The translations under genes were made by a program, and so were the position numbers. Below, one piece after another: positions 35,956 through 44,564 of a DNA stretch of 64,000 nt. Numbering within the stretch: position 1 is the stretch's first letter; each line of letters begins with the position of its first letter. Source of the DNA: Paucibacter sp. TC2R-5 (GTDB lineage: Bacteria > Pseudomonadota > Gammaproteobacteria > Burkholderiales > Burkholderiaceae_C); contig NZ_JAJIRQ010000004.1 of the NCBI RefSeq assembly GCF_025717605.1, forward strand, positions 70,804-134,803, given 5' to 3'. The notes under the pieces were generated by a model. It saw only the letters and a list, made by a program, of their open reading frames with translations. It searched no databases and was not told where the DNA came from.

Positions 35956-36965
35956 TGCCTTTTCTTAAAGCCCTGATTCGCTTCTTGCCGGTCGTTGCGC
36001 TGACCTATCTGGGTCTTTTGGCCGTTACCTTCTTCATCGGCCGGGTGGTGCCGGTGGACCCGGTGCTGGCCGTGTTGGGTGACCGCGCGACCGAGGACCA
36101 GATGGCGCAGATGCGCGAGACCATGGGCCTCAACAAGCCCCTGTGGGAGCAGTTCGGCAGTTACGTGGCCAAGGTCGCGCAGGGCGACTTCGGCGTCTCG
36201 GTGCTGACCGCACGTCCGGTGCTGGACGACATCGTCCGTGTCTTCCCTGCTACGCTGGAGTTGGCGACGCTGGGCATCCTGATCGGCGTCGGCGTTGGCG
36301 TGCCGCTGGGGGTGTGGGCGGCGGTTCGTCGTGGCCGTCTGGCCGACCAGCTGGTGCGGGTAATGGGTTTGATTGGTTACTCGGTGCCCATCTTCTGGCT
36401 CGGACTGATGGGCTTGGTGCTGTTTTATGCCAAGCTCGATTGGGTCAGCGGCCCCGGGCGTATAGGCATCGCCTTCGAGTACAGCGTGCCCCGCGTCAGC
36501 GGCCTGATGCTGCTGGACTGCGCCTTGGCCGGCGAATGGCAGGCCTTCAGGAGCGCGCTCTCGCATCTGGCCCTGCCCGCAGGTTTGCTCGGCTACTTCT
36601 CGCTCGCCTATATCAGCCGCATGACGCGCAGCTTCATGCTGAAGGAGCTGAGCCAGGAATACATCGTGGCGGCGCGCGCCAAGGGCTTGAGCGAGGCGAC
36701 CATCATCTGGCGCCATGCGCTGCGCAATGCGGCCGTGCCTTTGGTGACGGTGATCGCGCTGTCCTACGCGGGTCTGCTGGAAGGCTCGGTGCTGACCGAG
36801 ACGGTGTTCGCTTGGCCGGGTCTGGGTCTCTACATCACCAACTCGCTGCAGAACGCCGATATGAACGCGGTACTGGGCGGCACGCTGGTGGTCGGCTCCA
36901 TCTTCATTGCTTTGAATCTGTTCTCCGACCTTATGTATCGTTTACTGGACCCGCGCACAAGATGA
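35955..36965 (+). CDS. ABC transporter permease, DppB/OppB type
   Basis: A 336-aa inner-membrane permease. It has the N-terminal helix and FFIGRVVPVDPVLAVLG segment of the DppB family, a large periplasmic loop with MRETMGLNKPLWEQFGSYV, and the permease EAA loop YIVAARAKGLSEATIIWRHA, which contacts the ATPases. Six TM helices are expected. The start overlaps the binding-protein stop (TGATG), and the end overlaps the next gene by four bases. It forms the membrane channel together with the following permease. Confidence 0.92.
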   Translation: MPFLKALIRFLPVVALTYLGLLAVTFFIGRVVPVDPVLAVLGDRATEDQMAQMRETMGLNKPLWEQFGSYVAKVAQGDFGVSVLTARPVLDDIVRVFPATLELATLGILIGVGVGVPLGVWAAVRRGRLADQLVRVMGLIGYSVPIFWLGLMGLVLFYAKLDWVSGPGRIGIAFEYSVPRVSGLMLLDCALAGEWQAFRSALSHLALPAGLLGYFSLAYISRMTRSFMLKELSQEYIVAARAKGLSEATIIWRHALRNAAVPLVTVIALSYAGLLEGSVLTETVFAWPGLGLYITNSLQNADMNAVLGGTLVVGSIFIALNLFSDLMYRLLDPRTR

Positions 36966-37873
36966 GCGGAGCGTCTTCTTTTCACCGTTGGTTGATGAGC
37001 GAGCAGCCGGGCTCGCGGCGGCAGGCTGCGTTTGGCCGTGCGTACGCCGGCTGGCGAGCTTTTGCTCGCAACCGGCTGGCCTTGGTAGGCCTGGCCATCG
37101 TGCTCGGGCTCGTGCTGGTGGCCGCCTTGGCCCCATGGCTGGCGCCCTATGCACCGAATGTCGGCGACCTCATGACGACGCGCCTGCTGCCGCCGTCGGC
37201 AAGCCATTGGCTGGGCACCGATGACCAGGGCCGCGATATCTTGTCGCGCATCCTGCATGGCTCGCGCATTACCTTGTTTGTGGTCACCTTGGTGGCCTTG
37301 TTGGCGGCACCGATTGGCTTGTTGGTCGGTACCGTGGCTGGCTATTTCGGCGGCGTGGTCGATGCGGCGCTGATGCGGGTGACCGATATCTTCTTGGCCT
37401 TCCCGCGCCTGATTCTGGCCCTGGCCTTTGTTGCTGCGCTTGGCCCCGGCATCGAGAACGCAGTGCTGGCGATTGCCATCACCTCCTGGCCGGCCTATGC
37501 CCGCATCGCTCGCGCCGAGACGCTAACGATTCGCCATGCCGACTACATCGCCGCCGCGCAACTGCTGGGCGCCTCGCGCTGGCGGATTGTGTGGCGCCAC
37601 ATCATGCCTTTGTGCCTGCCTTCGGTGATCGTGCGCGTCACCTTGGACATGGCCGGCATCATCCTGACCGCCGCCGGCCTCGGCTTCTTGGGTCTGGGTG
37701 CGCAGCCGCCCAGCCCCGAATGGGGCGCGATGATCGCGGCCGGCCGGCAATATGTGCTGGACCAATGGTGGGTGGCGGCGGGGCCGGGTCTTGCCATCTT
37801 CATCGTCAGCCTAGGCTTCAACTTGCTCGGCGATGGCCTGCGGGACGCGCTTGACCCTAAGGCTGGCGAATGA
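36962..37873 (+). CDS. ABC transporter permease, DppC/OppC type
   Basis: A 303-aa inner-membrane permease of the DppC family. It has a cytoplasmic N-terminus, the first helix ALVGLAIVLGLVLVAALAPW, the family segment HWLGTDDQGRDILSRILHGS, and the EAA loop YIAAAQLLGASRWRIVWRHI. The late GFLGLGAQPPSPEWGAMIA motif is typical. ATGA overlaps join it to the genes on both sides. The frame is open far upstream, inside the dppB-like gene, but that part is an out-of-frame shadow. Confidence 0.92.
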   Translation: MSGASSFHRWLMSEQPGSRRQAAFGRAYAGWRAFARNRLALVGLAIVLGLVLVAALAPWLAPYAPNVGDLMTTRLLPPSASHWLGTDDQGRDILSRILHGSRITLFVVTLVALLAAPIGLLVGTVAGYFGGVVDAALMRVTDIFLAFPRLILALAFVAALGPGIENAVLAIAITSWPAYARIARAETLTIRHADYIAAAQLLGASRWRIVWRHIMPLCLPSVIVRVTLDMAGIILTAAGLGFLGLGAQPPSPEWGAMIAAGRQYVLDQWWVAAGPGLAIFIVSLGFNLLGDGLRDALDPKAGE

Positions 37874-38799
37874 GTGATTCGAAAAACATGCTGGAAGTCG
37901 AAAACCTGCGGGTGAGCTTTCCGAATCGCGACGGGACGTTCAGCGAAGCGGTGCGCGGCGTGTCTTTCCAGCTCGGCCGCGAGCGTTTGGGCATCGTTGG
38001 CGAATCCGGTTCGGGCAAGTCGCAGACCGGTCGCGCCATCTTGGGCCTGTCGGCGCCCGAGGCGCGGGTCAGTGCGGATCGCCTGCGCTTTGACGGCATT
38101 GATCTCTTGGCCTGCAGCCCGAAGGAGCGCCGCAGCCTGCGCGGCCGGCGCATCGCCATGGTTTTGCAAGATCCGAAGTATTCGCTCAACCCGGTGATGC
38201 GCATAGGCGCGCAGATCGCCGAGACCTTGCTCGCGCATCAGCGTTTGGCAAAGGACGAGGTGCAGCGCCGGGTGATGCAGGCGCTGGCCGATGTGGCGAT
38301 CGAAGATCCCGAGCGGGTGGCGCGTCTCTACCCGCATGAGGTGTCCGGCGGCATGGGGCAGCGGGTGATGATGGCGATGATGCTGATCGCCGAGCCACAG
38401 CTCTTGATCGCCGATGAGCCGACCTCGGCCCTGGACGTCACCGTGCAGCTGCAGGTGCTGGGCATTCTCGACAAATTGGTAAGGGCTGATCGACCCCTGG
38501 GCCTGGGCGAAGCGCAGGCCGTCCCTCAAGGGGAGTCGGGCGGCTTGGGTCGGCCCGGCACCGCCCAGCGCGGCATGGGCCTGATCTTCATCTCGCACGA
38601 TCTGCGCTTGGTGGCGACGTTTTGCGACCGCATCCTGGTCATGTATGCGGGCCGGGTCGTCGAAGAGGTCAAGGCCAGCGAGCTGCATGCGGCCCAACAT
38701 CCTTACACGCAAGGCTTGCTGAATTGCCTGCCGCAGCTGGGGGCGCCGCGCCATCCGCTGCCGACGCTGCAGCGCCAAGAGGCCTGGAAAACATCATGA
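37870..38799 (+). CDS. ABC transporter ATPase, DppD/OppD type, with in-frame insertion
   Basis: A 309-aa ATPase. Walker A GESGSGKSQTGRA, the Q-loop (MVLQDPKYSLNPVM), signature VSGGMGQRVMMAMML and Walker B LLIADEPTSALDVTVQ are intact, as is the H-loop ISHDL. Between Walker B/D-loop and H-loop, residues about 205-233 (RADRPLGLGEAQ ... RPGTAQ) have no counterpart in the family or in the sister ATPase next door. The corresponding DNA is palindrome-rich. The C-terminal oligopeptide-type extension is short (QHPYTQGLLNCLPQLGAPRH). It powers import together with the next ATPase. Whether the insertion is tolerated is unknown. Confidence 0.9.
   Translation: MSDSKNMLEVENLRVSFPNRDGTFSEAVRGVSFQLGRERLGIVGESGSGKSQTGRAILGLSAPEARVSADRLRFDGIDLLACSPKERRSLRGRRIAMVLQDPKYSLNPVMRIGAQIAETLLAHQRLAKDEVQRRVMQALADVAIEDPERVARLYPHEVSGGMGQRVMMAMMLIAEPQLLIADEPTSALDVTVQLQVLGILDKLVRADRPLGLGEAQAVPQGESGGLGRPGTAQRGMGLIFISHDLRLVATFCDRILVMYAGRVVEEVKASELHAAQHPYTQGLLNCLPQLGAPRHPLPTLQRQEAWKTS
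38482..38568 (+). repeat. Palindrome-rich 87-bp insertion inside the DppD-type gene
   Basis: GGCCTG (38500-38505) pairs with CAGGCC (38515-38520), and CCCT-CA-AGGG (38523-38532) forms a second dyad, followed by a G/C-rich tail (GGCTTGGGTCGGCCC). The arrangement resembles intergenic repeat elements of Burkholderiales as I remember them. It is a multiple of three and has no stop codon, so the ATPase frame is kept. Confidence 0.6.
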
Positions 38800-39569
38800 G
38801 CATAGGCTTGAAAATCAGCGGCCTGCAGGTGCGCTTCGGCGCTTTCACCGCCGTGCATGACTTGAACCTGGAACTCGCGCCGGGTGAGAGTTTTGGCCTG
38901 GTCGGTGAGTCGGGCTCGGGCAAGTCCACCGTGCTGCGGGCGATTTGCGGCTTGGCGCCCCTGGCAGCAGGCGCGGTCCAGCTGACCGGCGCTGGTGAGC
39001 TGCCAACTCCCGGTAGCAAGGCCTTCAGGCGCGCGGTGCAGATGGTGTTTCAAGACCCTTATGGCTCACTGCATCCGCGCCAAACGGTCGACAGCATGTT
39101 GGCCGAGGCGCTGGCCATCCACGCGATAGGAGATGCCGAGCGGCGCATCGAAGCGGTGCTGGGCGCGGTCGGGCTGGGGGCGGGCTTTCGATTCCGTTAC
39201 CCGCATCAGCTCTCCGGCGGCCAACGCCAGCGTGTTGCGATTGCGCGGGCGTTGATTCTGGAGCCCAAGGTTTTGCTGCTGGACGAGCCGACCTCGGCGC
39301 TTGATGCCTCGGTGCAGGCCGAGGTCTTGAACCTGTTGGAGCGCCTGCGCGCCGAGCGCGGCCTGACGTTTTTGATGGTCAGCCATGACTTGGCCGTGGT
39401 CACGCATTTGTGCGAGCGCCTGATGGTGATGCGGCAGGGGCGCGCGGTCGAGAGCCTCAGCGCCGCCGATTTGGCCGAGCGGCGCGTCAGCGCCGACTAC
39501 ACCCGTCAGCTGATGCAGGCCTCGGCCGGTTTTGTGCGTGGCGCCTCTCTTGGCCCTTCTTCGTCTTGA
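38796..39569 (+). CDS. ABC transporter ATPase, DppF/OppF type
   Basis: A 257-aa ATPase with Walker A GESGSGKSTVLRAICG, Q-loop VFQDPYGSLHPRQTV, signature LSGGQRQRVAIARALILEPK, Walker B LLLDEPTSALDASVQ and H-loop SHDLAVV. All catalytic positions are present. It is shorter than a typical DppF, lacking most of the C-terminal extension. Its start overlaps the DppD-type stop by four bases. It is the last gene of the five-gene transporter operon. Confidence 0.92.
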   Translation: MSIGLKISGLQVRFGAFTAVHDLNLELAPGESFGLVGESGSGKSTVLRAICGLAPLAAGAVQLTGAGELPTPGSKAFRRAVQMVFQDPYGSLHPRQTVDSMLAEALAIHAIGDAERRIEAVLGAVGLGAGFRFRYPHQLSGGQRQRVAIARALILEPKVLLLDEPTSALDASVQAEVLNLLERLRAERGLTFLMVSHDLAVVTHLCERLMVMRQGRAVESLSAADLAERRVSADYTRQLMQASAGFVRGASLGPSSS

Positions 39570-39597
39570 CGCTGCGCTGTAACCGCCAGTCTCTAAG

Positions 39598-39978
39598 ATG
39601 AGCGCCATGAAACTCGCACTGATCGCCCACGACGGCAAAAAGAACGATATGGTGGCCCTGGCCGCCAAGCACCTCGCCTTGCTGCAGACTTGCAGCCTGA
39701 TGGCCACCGGCACCACCGGCCGCCGCTTGAGTTCGGAGTTGGGCCTGACGGTCGACTGCCTGCTCAGCGGCCCGCATGGCGGTGACCTGCAAATCGGTGC
39801 CCGCCTGGCGGTGGGCGAGGTGGATGCAGTGATTTTTTTGCGCGACCCGATGACGCCGCAGCCGCATGAGCCCGATATCAATGCGCTGGTGCGCGCCTGT
39901 GACGTTCACGATGTGCCCTGCGCCACCAATCTGGCCGGTGCCGAGTTGATGCTGCAGGCCTGGACGCAGCGAGCCTGA
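39598..39978 (+). CDS. mgsA: Methylglyoxal synthase
   Basis: A 126-aa cytoplasmic enzyme that converts dihydroxyacetone phosphate to methylglyoxal and phosphate, a bypass of lower glycolysis under sugar-phosphate stress. It has [15 protein letters not shown], the phosphate-binding [10 protein letters not shown], and [13 protein letters not shown] with the catalytic Asp, then [20 protein letters not shown] with the second conserved Asp and His. It is shorter than the 152-residue E. coli protein, ending after the ATN segment. A second ATG at 39607 gives the same family start (MKLALIAHD) and may be the real one. Confidence 0.92.
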   Translation: MSAMKLALIAHDGKKNDMVALAAKHLALLQTCSLMATGTTGRRLSSELGLTVDCLLSGPHGGDLQIGARLAVGEVDAVIFLRDPMTPQPHEPDINALVRACDVHDVPCATNLAGAELMLQAWTQRA

Positions 39979-39983
39979 GGGTT

Positions 39984-40340
39984 TCAGTCCGGCGCCGGGC
40001 CGGCTGGGGCACCCAGCACGGCCTTGATCAGCCGGTTCAAAAAGCTGTCAGGTGCCAATTCTTTGCTGGCGCTGGGCTTTCTGGCCTCAATGGCCAGCTT
40101 GCGGTAAAGCGCTTGTTGTTCCTCGTTGACGCCCAGGCTTTGCCAGCCGTCGGCGGTCAGCTCGAAGTTGTTGGCGATTCTTTCGCGCTCGGCCCGGGCC
40201 GCCTGCAGGTCGGCGGGTGAGGCCGCACAACCTGCCAGGGCGAGGGCGATCAACAGGGCTTGCAGTAGGGCTTGTTTCAATGGAGGGCGAGAGTTTGGCT
40301 GGACTTGCGCCAGTCTTGCCTTGGAGTGCGGGCGCGGCAA
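39984..40340 (-). CDS. Small predicted lipoprotein
   Basis: A protein of up to 118 aa with a hydrophobic segment ending in a lipobox (LLIALALAGC-AAS), followed by a charged, helical mature part (AARAERERIANNFELTADGW) and a Pro/Ala tail. I recognise no family. The long frame starts at a TTG (40340) with no ribosome-binding site; a TTG at 40280, just before the hydrophobic segment, would make a normal lipoprotein signal. It ends five bases from the convergent mgsA stop. Confidence 0.55.
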   Translation of the reverse strand: MPRPHSKARLAQVQPNSRPPLKQALLQALLIALALAGCAASPADLQAARAERERIANNFELTADGWQSLGVNEEQQALYRKLAIEARKPSASKELAPDSFLNRLIKAVLGAPAGPAPD

Positions 40341-40636
40341 GCGGGTTCGTCAAAGTGCAGATTTCAGCCCTGCAAGAGGGCGTTTTGGGGCACCTTGGCG
40401 GCGGCGACTGCACAAAAATATGCGTGCGGCTTGGGCGAATCTCGTTTCCAAAGTAAAATGCCGGATTCTCTCCAACTCAGCCGGGTTGAAATTGGGCGCA
40501 TTTGAGGCCCGATCGCGACTGCGGCTTCCGCTGAGCGTGCTTGCATTCAAGCAGCGCCTGAGTGGAAAAGGGGTTGGTGAATTTTTGCATTCAGCTTCGC
40601 TGTCAGCTTTATCAATCCTTTGTACTGGAGCCACTC
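40341..40636. other. Gene-free leader region before the small basic protein gene
   Basis: About 300 bases without a convincing gene. It becomes AT-rich toward 40560-40620 and probably contains the promoter for the 55-aa gene; TTGCAT at 40585-40590 and TTTATC at 40608-40613 with a 17-base gap are a weak candidate. A 16-codon frame starts near 40459 but has no supporting features. Confidence 0.35.
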
Positions 40637-40804
40637 ATGGGCAACAAAATCATCACCGAAGCCGCTCGTCGTGCTACTCCTCGTCCTGCCGCTCCTGTTG
40701 GCGTGACTTTCACCGCCGGCCACGGCCAGAAGTGCAGCCTTGAGCGCGGTGTGCACACTCGCAGCAAGAAGAACCCGGGCAAGCGCCCAAGCAAGGGCGG
40801 CTGA
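40637..40804 (+). CDS. Small basic protein of unknown function
   Basis: A 55-aa gene starting MGNKIITEAARRATPRPAAP and ending TRSKKNPGKRPSKGG. TGGAG is six bases before the ATG. The chain has one cysteine (GQKCSLERG) and a strongly basic C-terminus, which suggests binding to nucleic acid or ribosomes. I know of no named family. It has its own leader and is followed by two hairpins, the second a good terminator, so it is likely to be a separate, well-expressed transcript. Confidence 0.7.
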   Translation: MGNKIITEAARRATPRPAAPVGVTFTAGHGQKCSLERGVHTRSKKNPGKRPSKGG

Positions 40805-40820
40805 TTGGCCGAAACCCTGT

Positions 40821-40850
40821 GGCACCAACATCCGGCGAGGATTTGGTGCC
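40821..40850 (+). other. Perfect 8-bp hairpin after the small basic gene
   Basis: GGCACCAA (40821-40828) pairs exactly with TTGGTGCC (40843-40850). No T-run follows. It lies 17 bases after the stop of the 55-aa gene and just before the terminator, so it may protect the transcript 3' end. Confidence 0.5.
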
Positions 40851-40867
40851 CGCGATAAGAATTGACA

Positions 40868-40893
40868 CGAGGCCCTGGACGGGGCCTTTTGTC
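40868..40893 (+). terminator. Rho-independent terminator
   Basis: AGGCCC (40870-40875) pairs with GGGCCT (40882-40887) and is followed by TTTTGTCATTT. It ends the transcript of the small basic gene ahead of the flavoprotein gene. Confidence 0.75.
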
Positions 40894-40952
40894 ATTTCTG
40901 CAACAGCTTTTCATCAGATCGGGTTTGCAGCCCAAGCCCTTGAGCGACCACC

Positions 40953-42623
40953 ATGCTTCGCATCACCGAACTCCGCCTGCCCTTGAACCATGCCGAGGAC
41001 GCACTGCGCCCGGCGATCGTTCAGCGCCTGGGTGTGCTTGATGCGGACCTGCGAGCCTTCACCGTTTTCAAACGCAGCTACGACGCACGCAAAAAGTCGG
41101 CCATCGTGCTGACCTATACGGTGGACTGCGAGTTGACCGGTGAAGCTGTGGTGTTGCAGCGTTTCGCCGGCGACAGCCATATCAAGCCGACGCCGAACAC
41201 CGACTACCATTTCGTCGCTCAGGCGCCTGCGAGCTTTTATGCCGGGTCGAATCCGCAGCCGCGACCCCTCGTCATCGGCTTTGGTCCCTGCGGTATTTTT
41301 GCGGCGCTCATCTTGGCGCAGATGGGTCTTCGCCCTATCGTGCTGGAGCGCGGCAAGGACGTGCGCCAGCGCACCAAAGACACCTGGGGCCTGTGGCGCC
41401 AGGGCGAGTTGGACCCGGAATCCAACGTGCAATTTGGTGAGGGCGGGGCCGGCACCTTCTCGGACGGCAAGCTCTGGAGCCAGATTTCCGACCCACGCTT
41501 TCTGACCCGCAAGGTCTTGACCGAGTTCGTCAAGGCCGGCGCGCCGGAAGAAATTCTCTACGTCAACAAGCCGCATATCGGCACCTTTCGTTTGGTGTCG
41601 ATGGTGATCAAGATGCGGGCCGAGATCGAGGCCTTGGGCGGCGAGATCCGTTTCGAGCAGAAGGTCTCGGATGTGTTGATTGAGGATGGCCCCGATGGTC
41701 AACATATTCGCGGTGTGACGCTGGCCTCGGGCGAGCAGATCGCCAGCAACCAGGTGGTGCTGGCGCTGGGGCATAGCGCGCGCGACACCTTCACGATGCT
41801 GCATCAACGCGGCGTCTATATGGAAGCCAAGCCGTTTTCTATCGGCTACCGCATCGAGCACCCGCAAAGCATCATCGACGCGGCTCGTTTTGGCGCCAGC
41901 GCCGGCCACCCTATCCTGGGTGCTGCCGATTACAAGCTGGTGCATCACGCCAAGAACGGCCGCTCGGTCTACAGCTTTTGCATGTGCCCCGGCGGTACGG
42001 TGGTGGCGGCGACCTCGGAGCCCAACCGTGTCGTCACCAATGGCATGAGCCAATACTCGCGCAATGAGCGCAATGCTAATGCCGGCATCGTCGTCGGCAT
42101 CAACCCGCAAGATTACCGCCAGGATGGCAAGGCAGATGGCCCCGTCAATCCGCTCGACGGCATGGCCTTCCAGCGCATCTGGGAGAGCCGCGCCTACGAG
42201 TTGGGCGAGGGCGGCTACAAGGCGCCCGGCGCGCTGGTGGGCGACTTCATCAAGCGCCAACGCAGCAAGGTGTTTGGCAATGTCGAGCCGTCCTACAAGC
42301 CCGGCGTGACGCTGACTGACCTGCAGCAAAAAGGCCATGGCAGCTTGCCCGACTACGCGCTTGAGGCGATCCGCGAGGCGCTGCCGGCCTTCGAGCGCCA
42401 GATCAAGGGTTTCTCCATGGCCGACGCGGTCTTGACCGGCGTCGAGACGCGCACCTCATCGCCGCTGCGCATCACGCGCGGCCGTGACTACCAAAGCCTC
42501 AACGTCAAGGGCCTGTACCCCGCCGGTGAAGGTGCGGGTTATGCCGGCGGCATCATGTCGGCCGGGGTGGACGGCATTGAAGTGGCCGAGGCCTTGGGCG
42601 CGGCCATGCTGCAGCCATCTTGA
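40953..42623 (+). CDS. COG2509-type FAD-dependent dehydrogenase
   Basis: A 556-aa flavoprotein. An N-terminal domain of about 95 residues (MLRITELRLPLNHAEDALRP ... FTVFKRSYDARKKSAIVLTY) precedes a Rossmann FAD-binding motif, VIGFGPCGIFAALILAQMGL, and VLERGKDVRQRTKDTWGLWR. The middle has FGEGGAGTFSDGKL, and the C-terminus has LYPAGEGAGYAGGIMSAGVDG, the FAD-pyrophosphate motif. This layout is typical of the widespread COG2509 family, whose substrate is not known. It stands alone, with a terminator before it and a convergent gene after it. Confidence 0.9.
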   Translation: MLRITELRLPLNHAEDALRPAIVQRLGVLDADLRAFTVFKRSYDARKKSAIVLTYTVDCELTGEAVVLQRFAGDSHIKPTPNTDYHFVAQAPASFYAGSNPQPRPLVIGFGPCGIFAALILAQMGLRPIVLERGKDVRQRTKDTWGLWRQGELDPESNVQFGEGGAGTFSDGKLWSQISDPRFLTRKVLTEFVKAGAPEEILYVNKPHIGTFRLVSMVIKMRAEIEALGGEIRFEQKVSDVLIEDGPDGQHIRGVTLASGEQIASNQVVLALGHSARDTFTMLHQRGVYMEAKPFSIGYRIEHPQSIIDAARFGASAGHPILGAADYKLVHHAKNGRSVYSFCMCPGGTVVAATSEPNRVVTNGMSQYSRNERNANAGIVVGINPQDYRQDGKADGPVNPLDGMAFQRIWESRAYELGEGGYKAPGALVGDFIKRQRSKVFGNVEPSYKPGVTLTDLQQKGHGSLPDYALEAIREALPAFERQIKGFSMADAVLTGVETRTSSPLRITRGRDYQSLNVKGLYPAGEGAGYAGGIMSAGVDGIEVAEALGAAMLQPS

Positions 42624-42627
42624 GGAA

Positions 42628-43494
42628 TCATTCGCTGTAGTGCGGCTTGCTGCGGCGCAGATAGAACTGCTCGATTTGCGGTTTCAGTCGCTCTAGCGCC
42701 GCTCCGCTGAACCAGTCGGCGCTTGTTTTTCGCATATGAGCCGCGCCGGCGGGCGTGCCGAGCACCTGGTCGATCGCCTTGACGGCGGCCAGCCCCCAGG
42801 CCGTGCGAGGGCAGGCAATGCCCAGCACCAGCGGCTCAGAAGCGCCTTGGATGGGCAGATCGACGAAGGGCTTGACGTCAATATTGCGGGCGCTCATCTG
42901 CGCCAAAGCGCCATTCGATTCGATCAGATAGTCGGCGCGATCACGCGCCAGCATGTCTTGCAAGCGCGAGCCATAGCCTGCCATTGAATAGTCGACCAAT
43001 TGCTTGTTTTGGCCTTGGCTGGCCAGCAGGCGGTCAATAGCCTCGCCGTAGCTGCGCCCGCGGGCATATGCACCGCGCAAAGAACCTTTGTTGATCAGTA
43101 GTTCCAGATCGACCTCACCCGCTGAGTTGCGCGGCACAAGTGCCAGTTTGTCGCGCCGCACCAGCAACTCTGCCGGCGGCGCTAGATGGGTGTCGGCAAA
43201 GTAAGCTTGCTGCTCGCGCTGTGCGGTGCGCACCGTCACCGGGCGGCAGGCATGTTCGCCGCGCTCAATCATCTGCCAACTGCGCAGCGCGTTCACCGAC
43301 AAGTATTCATGCTGAATCGCCGGCAGGCGCTCGACTATATAGGCCGTCGCCGGGTTGATTGCTTTGGCGTCGGCCTTCATCCAGATGATGCGTTCAAGCG
43401 CGGGCGGCTGCGCGTCGGGCTGCGAGATGCCTTGTGAAGCCAAAGCCGTCAATGGCCAGGCGAACAAAGCCAGCAGCAGCGCAGGCAACTTCAT
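42628..43494 (-). CDS. TIGR02285-like periplasmic solute-binding protein, paralogue 1
   Basis: A 288-aa exported protein with a signal peptide (MKLPALLLALFAWPLTALAS). It has a type 3 solute-binding-like fold, with IIWMKADAK in the first strand, then LRSWQMIERGEHACRPVTVR, GSLRGAYARGRSYGEAIDRL, DRADYLIESNGAL and LVLGIACPRTAWGLAAVKAI. These stretches align with the two genes upstream, so the three are a tandem family. GGAGG eight bases before the ATG at 43494 decides the start. No transport genes are adjacent. Confidence 0.8.
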   Translation of the reverse strand: MKLPALLLALFAWPLTALASQGISQPDAQPPALERIIWMKADAKAINPATAYIVERLPAIQHEYLSVNALRSWQMIERGEHACRPVTVRTAQREQQAYFADTHLAPPAELLVRRDKLALVPRNSAGEVDLELLINKGSLRGAYARGRSYGEAIDRLLASQGQNKQLVDYSMAGYGSRLQDMLARDRADYLIESNGALAQMSARNIDVKPFVDLPIQGASEPLVLGIACPRTAWGLAAVKAIDQVLGTPAGAAHMRKTSADWFSGAALERLKPQIEQFYLRRSKPHYSE

Positions 43495-43608
43495 TTTGAT
43501 GGCCTCCATGGCTGAGTGGCTTGGTGCGGACCAGTTTAGAGCATGTTCTTGGCCGCGCAATCCCCGCAATCCCCGCAGTTGGCGCAGCGCCTGGAGTGCC
43601 TAGGGTGC

Positions 43609-44487
43609 TTAAGGGTAATGCGTTAGTTTGCTGCGCTCTTTGTAGAACTGCTCCAAGCGGGGCCCATAGATGCGCAAGATCTCCGGTGTGGCCCAGCGCG
43701 TGCCGGCGCTTCTGAGCAGGCCCAAGCCGGCCGGTGAGGACATCAGCTTGTCGATCTGCCGAATCGCGCTCAAACCCCAGGCATTGCGTGGGCAGGCGAT
43801 GCCGACAACGAGCGGTTCACTGGCTCCTTGAATCGGTAGGCCGACGAGCTGACTGCGCGCTATGCCGCGTTCGTCCAGTGTGCGCAGCGCGACATCAAAA
43901 TCGACGGTGAAGTCGGCATGCCCTTTGAGCACCATCTGCAGCACATTGTCACCAAAGCCTTGGGAAGAGAAGAACTTCAGCGTCCCGCCGGCCGGGCGGC
44001 TTGCCACCGCTGCGTCTACCGCTGCACCATAGCTTCGCCCTTCGACCAGAGCCCCTTGCAAGTTGCCCTGGCGCAGCATCTGAGGCAGATCGACTTCACC
44101 CTTGGTGTTGAGCGGCAGCGCCGCCAGATGAGCTCGGTTGACGATCAATTGAGCGGGTAGCACCAGCAAGATATCGCTGAAATAGGCCAGCTTTTCGCGC
44201 TCGGCGGTGTGCACGGCGGTGGTGTGGCAGGCCGGCTCGCCATTGCCTATCATCTGCCAGCTGCGCTTGGAATTGGCCGTGAGCAACTGATGCTGAACTT
44301 GCGGCCATTCGCTGTCCATGAAGGCGATCAGCAGCTCGGTGATACCGTAGCTCGGCCCCTTGCTTTTGTGGGCGGGCGCGTCGGATGAGAGCCATTGGAT
44401 GTGGCTCACCACGTCGCTGGCCGCACGGCTGCTCCCGGTCGGGCACGCACCGAGTATCAGCAGGGCGAGGGCGGCAGCAAAGCGCAT
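43609..44487 (-). CDS. TIGR02285-like periplasmic solute-binding protein, paralogue 2
   Basis: A 292-aa protein of the same family. The signal peptide MRFAAALALLILGACPTGSS could be a lipoprotein signal (LGAC), unlike those of its neighbours. Shared motifs are HIQWLSSD, KRSWQMIGNGEPACHTTAVH, NLQGALVEGRSYGAAVDAAV, GHADFTVDFDVAL and LVVGIACPRNAWGLSAIRQI. AAGGAG lies about ten bases before the ATG. A small ligand from outside the cell is inferred. Confidence 0.8.
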   Translation of the reverse strand: MRFAAALALLILGACPTGSSRAASDVVSHIQWLSSDAPAHKSKGPSYGITELLIAFMDSEWPQVQHQLLTANSKRSWQMIGNGEPACHTTAVHTAEREKLAYFSDILLVLPAQLIVNRAHLAALPLNTKGEVDLPQMLRQGNLQGALVEGRSYGAAVDAAVASRPAGGTLKFFSSQGFGDNVLQMVLKGHADFTVDFDVALRTLDERGIARSQLVGLPIQGASEPLVVGIACPRNAWGLSAIRQIDKLMSSPAGLGLLRSAGTRWATPEILRIYGPRLEQFYKERSKLTHYP

Positions 44488-44564
44488 GGGTTAGGCTCTC
44501 CTTGATCGCTGCGCTGAAGCCTAGGCAGCGGTGGAAGTATCGGTCCAAATTTCTTGGGCTTGAT

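Noticed and set aside
36143-36961. Upstream extension of the DppC-type permease frame
   Set aside because: It lies out of frame over the DppB-type gene, and an ATGA overlap gives a clean start at 36962.
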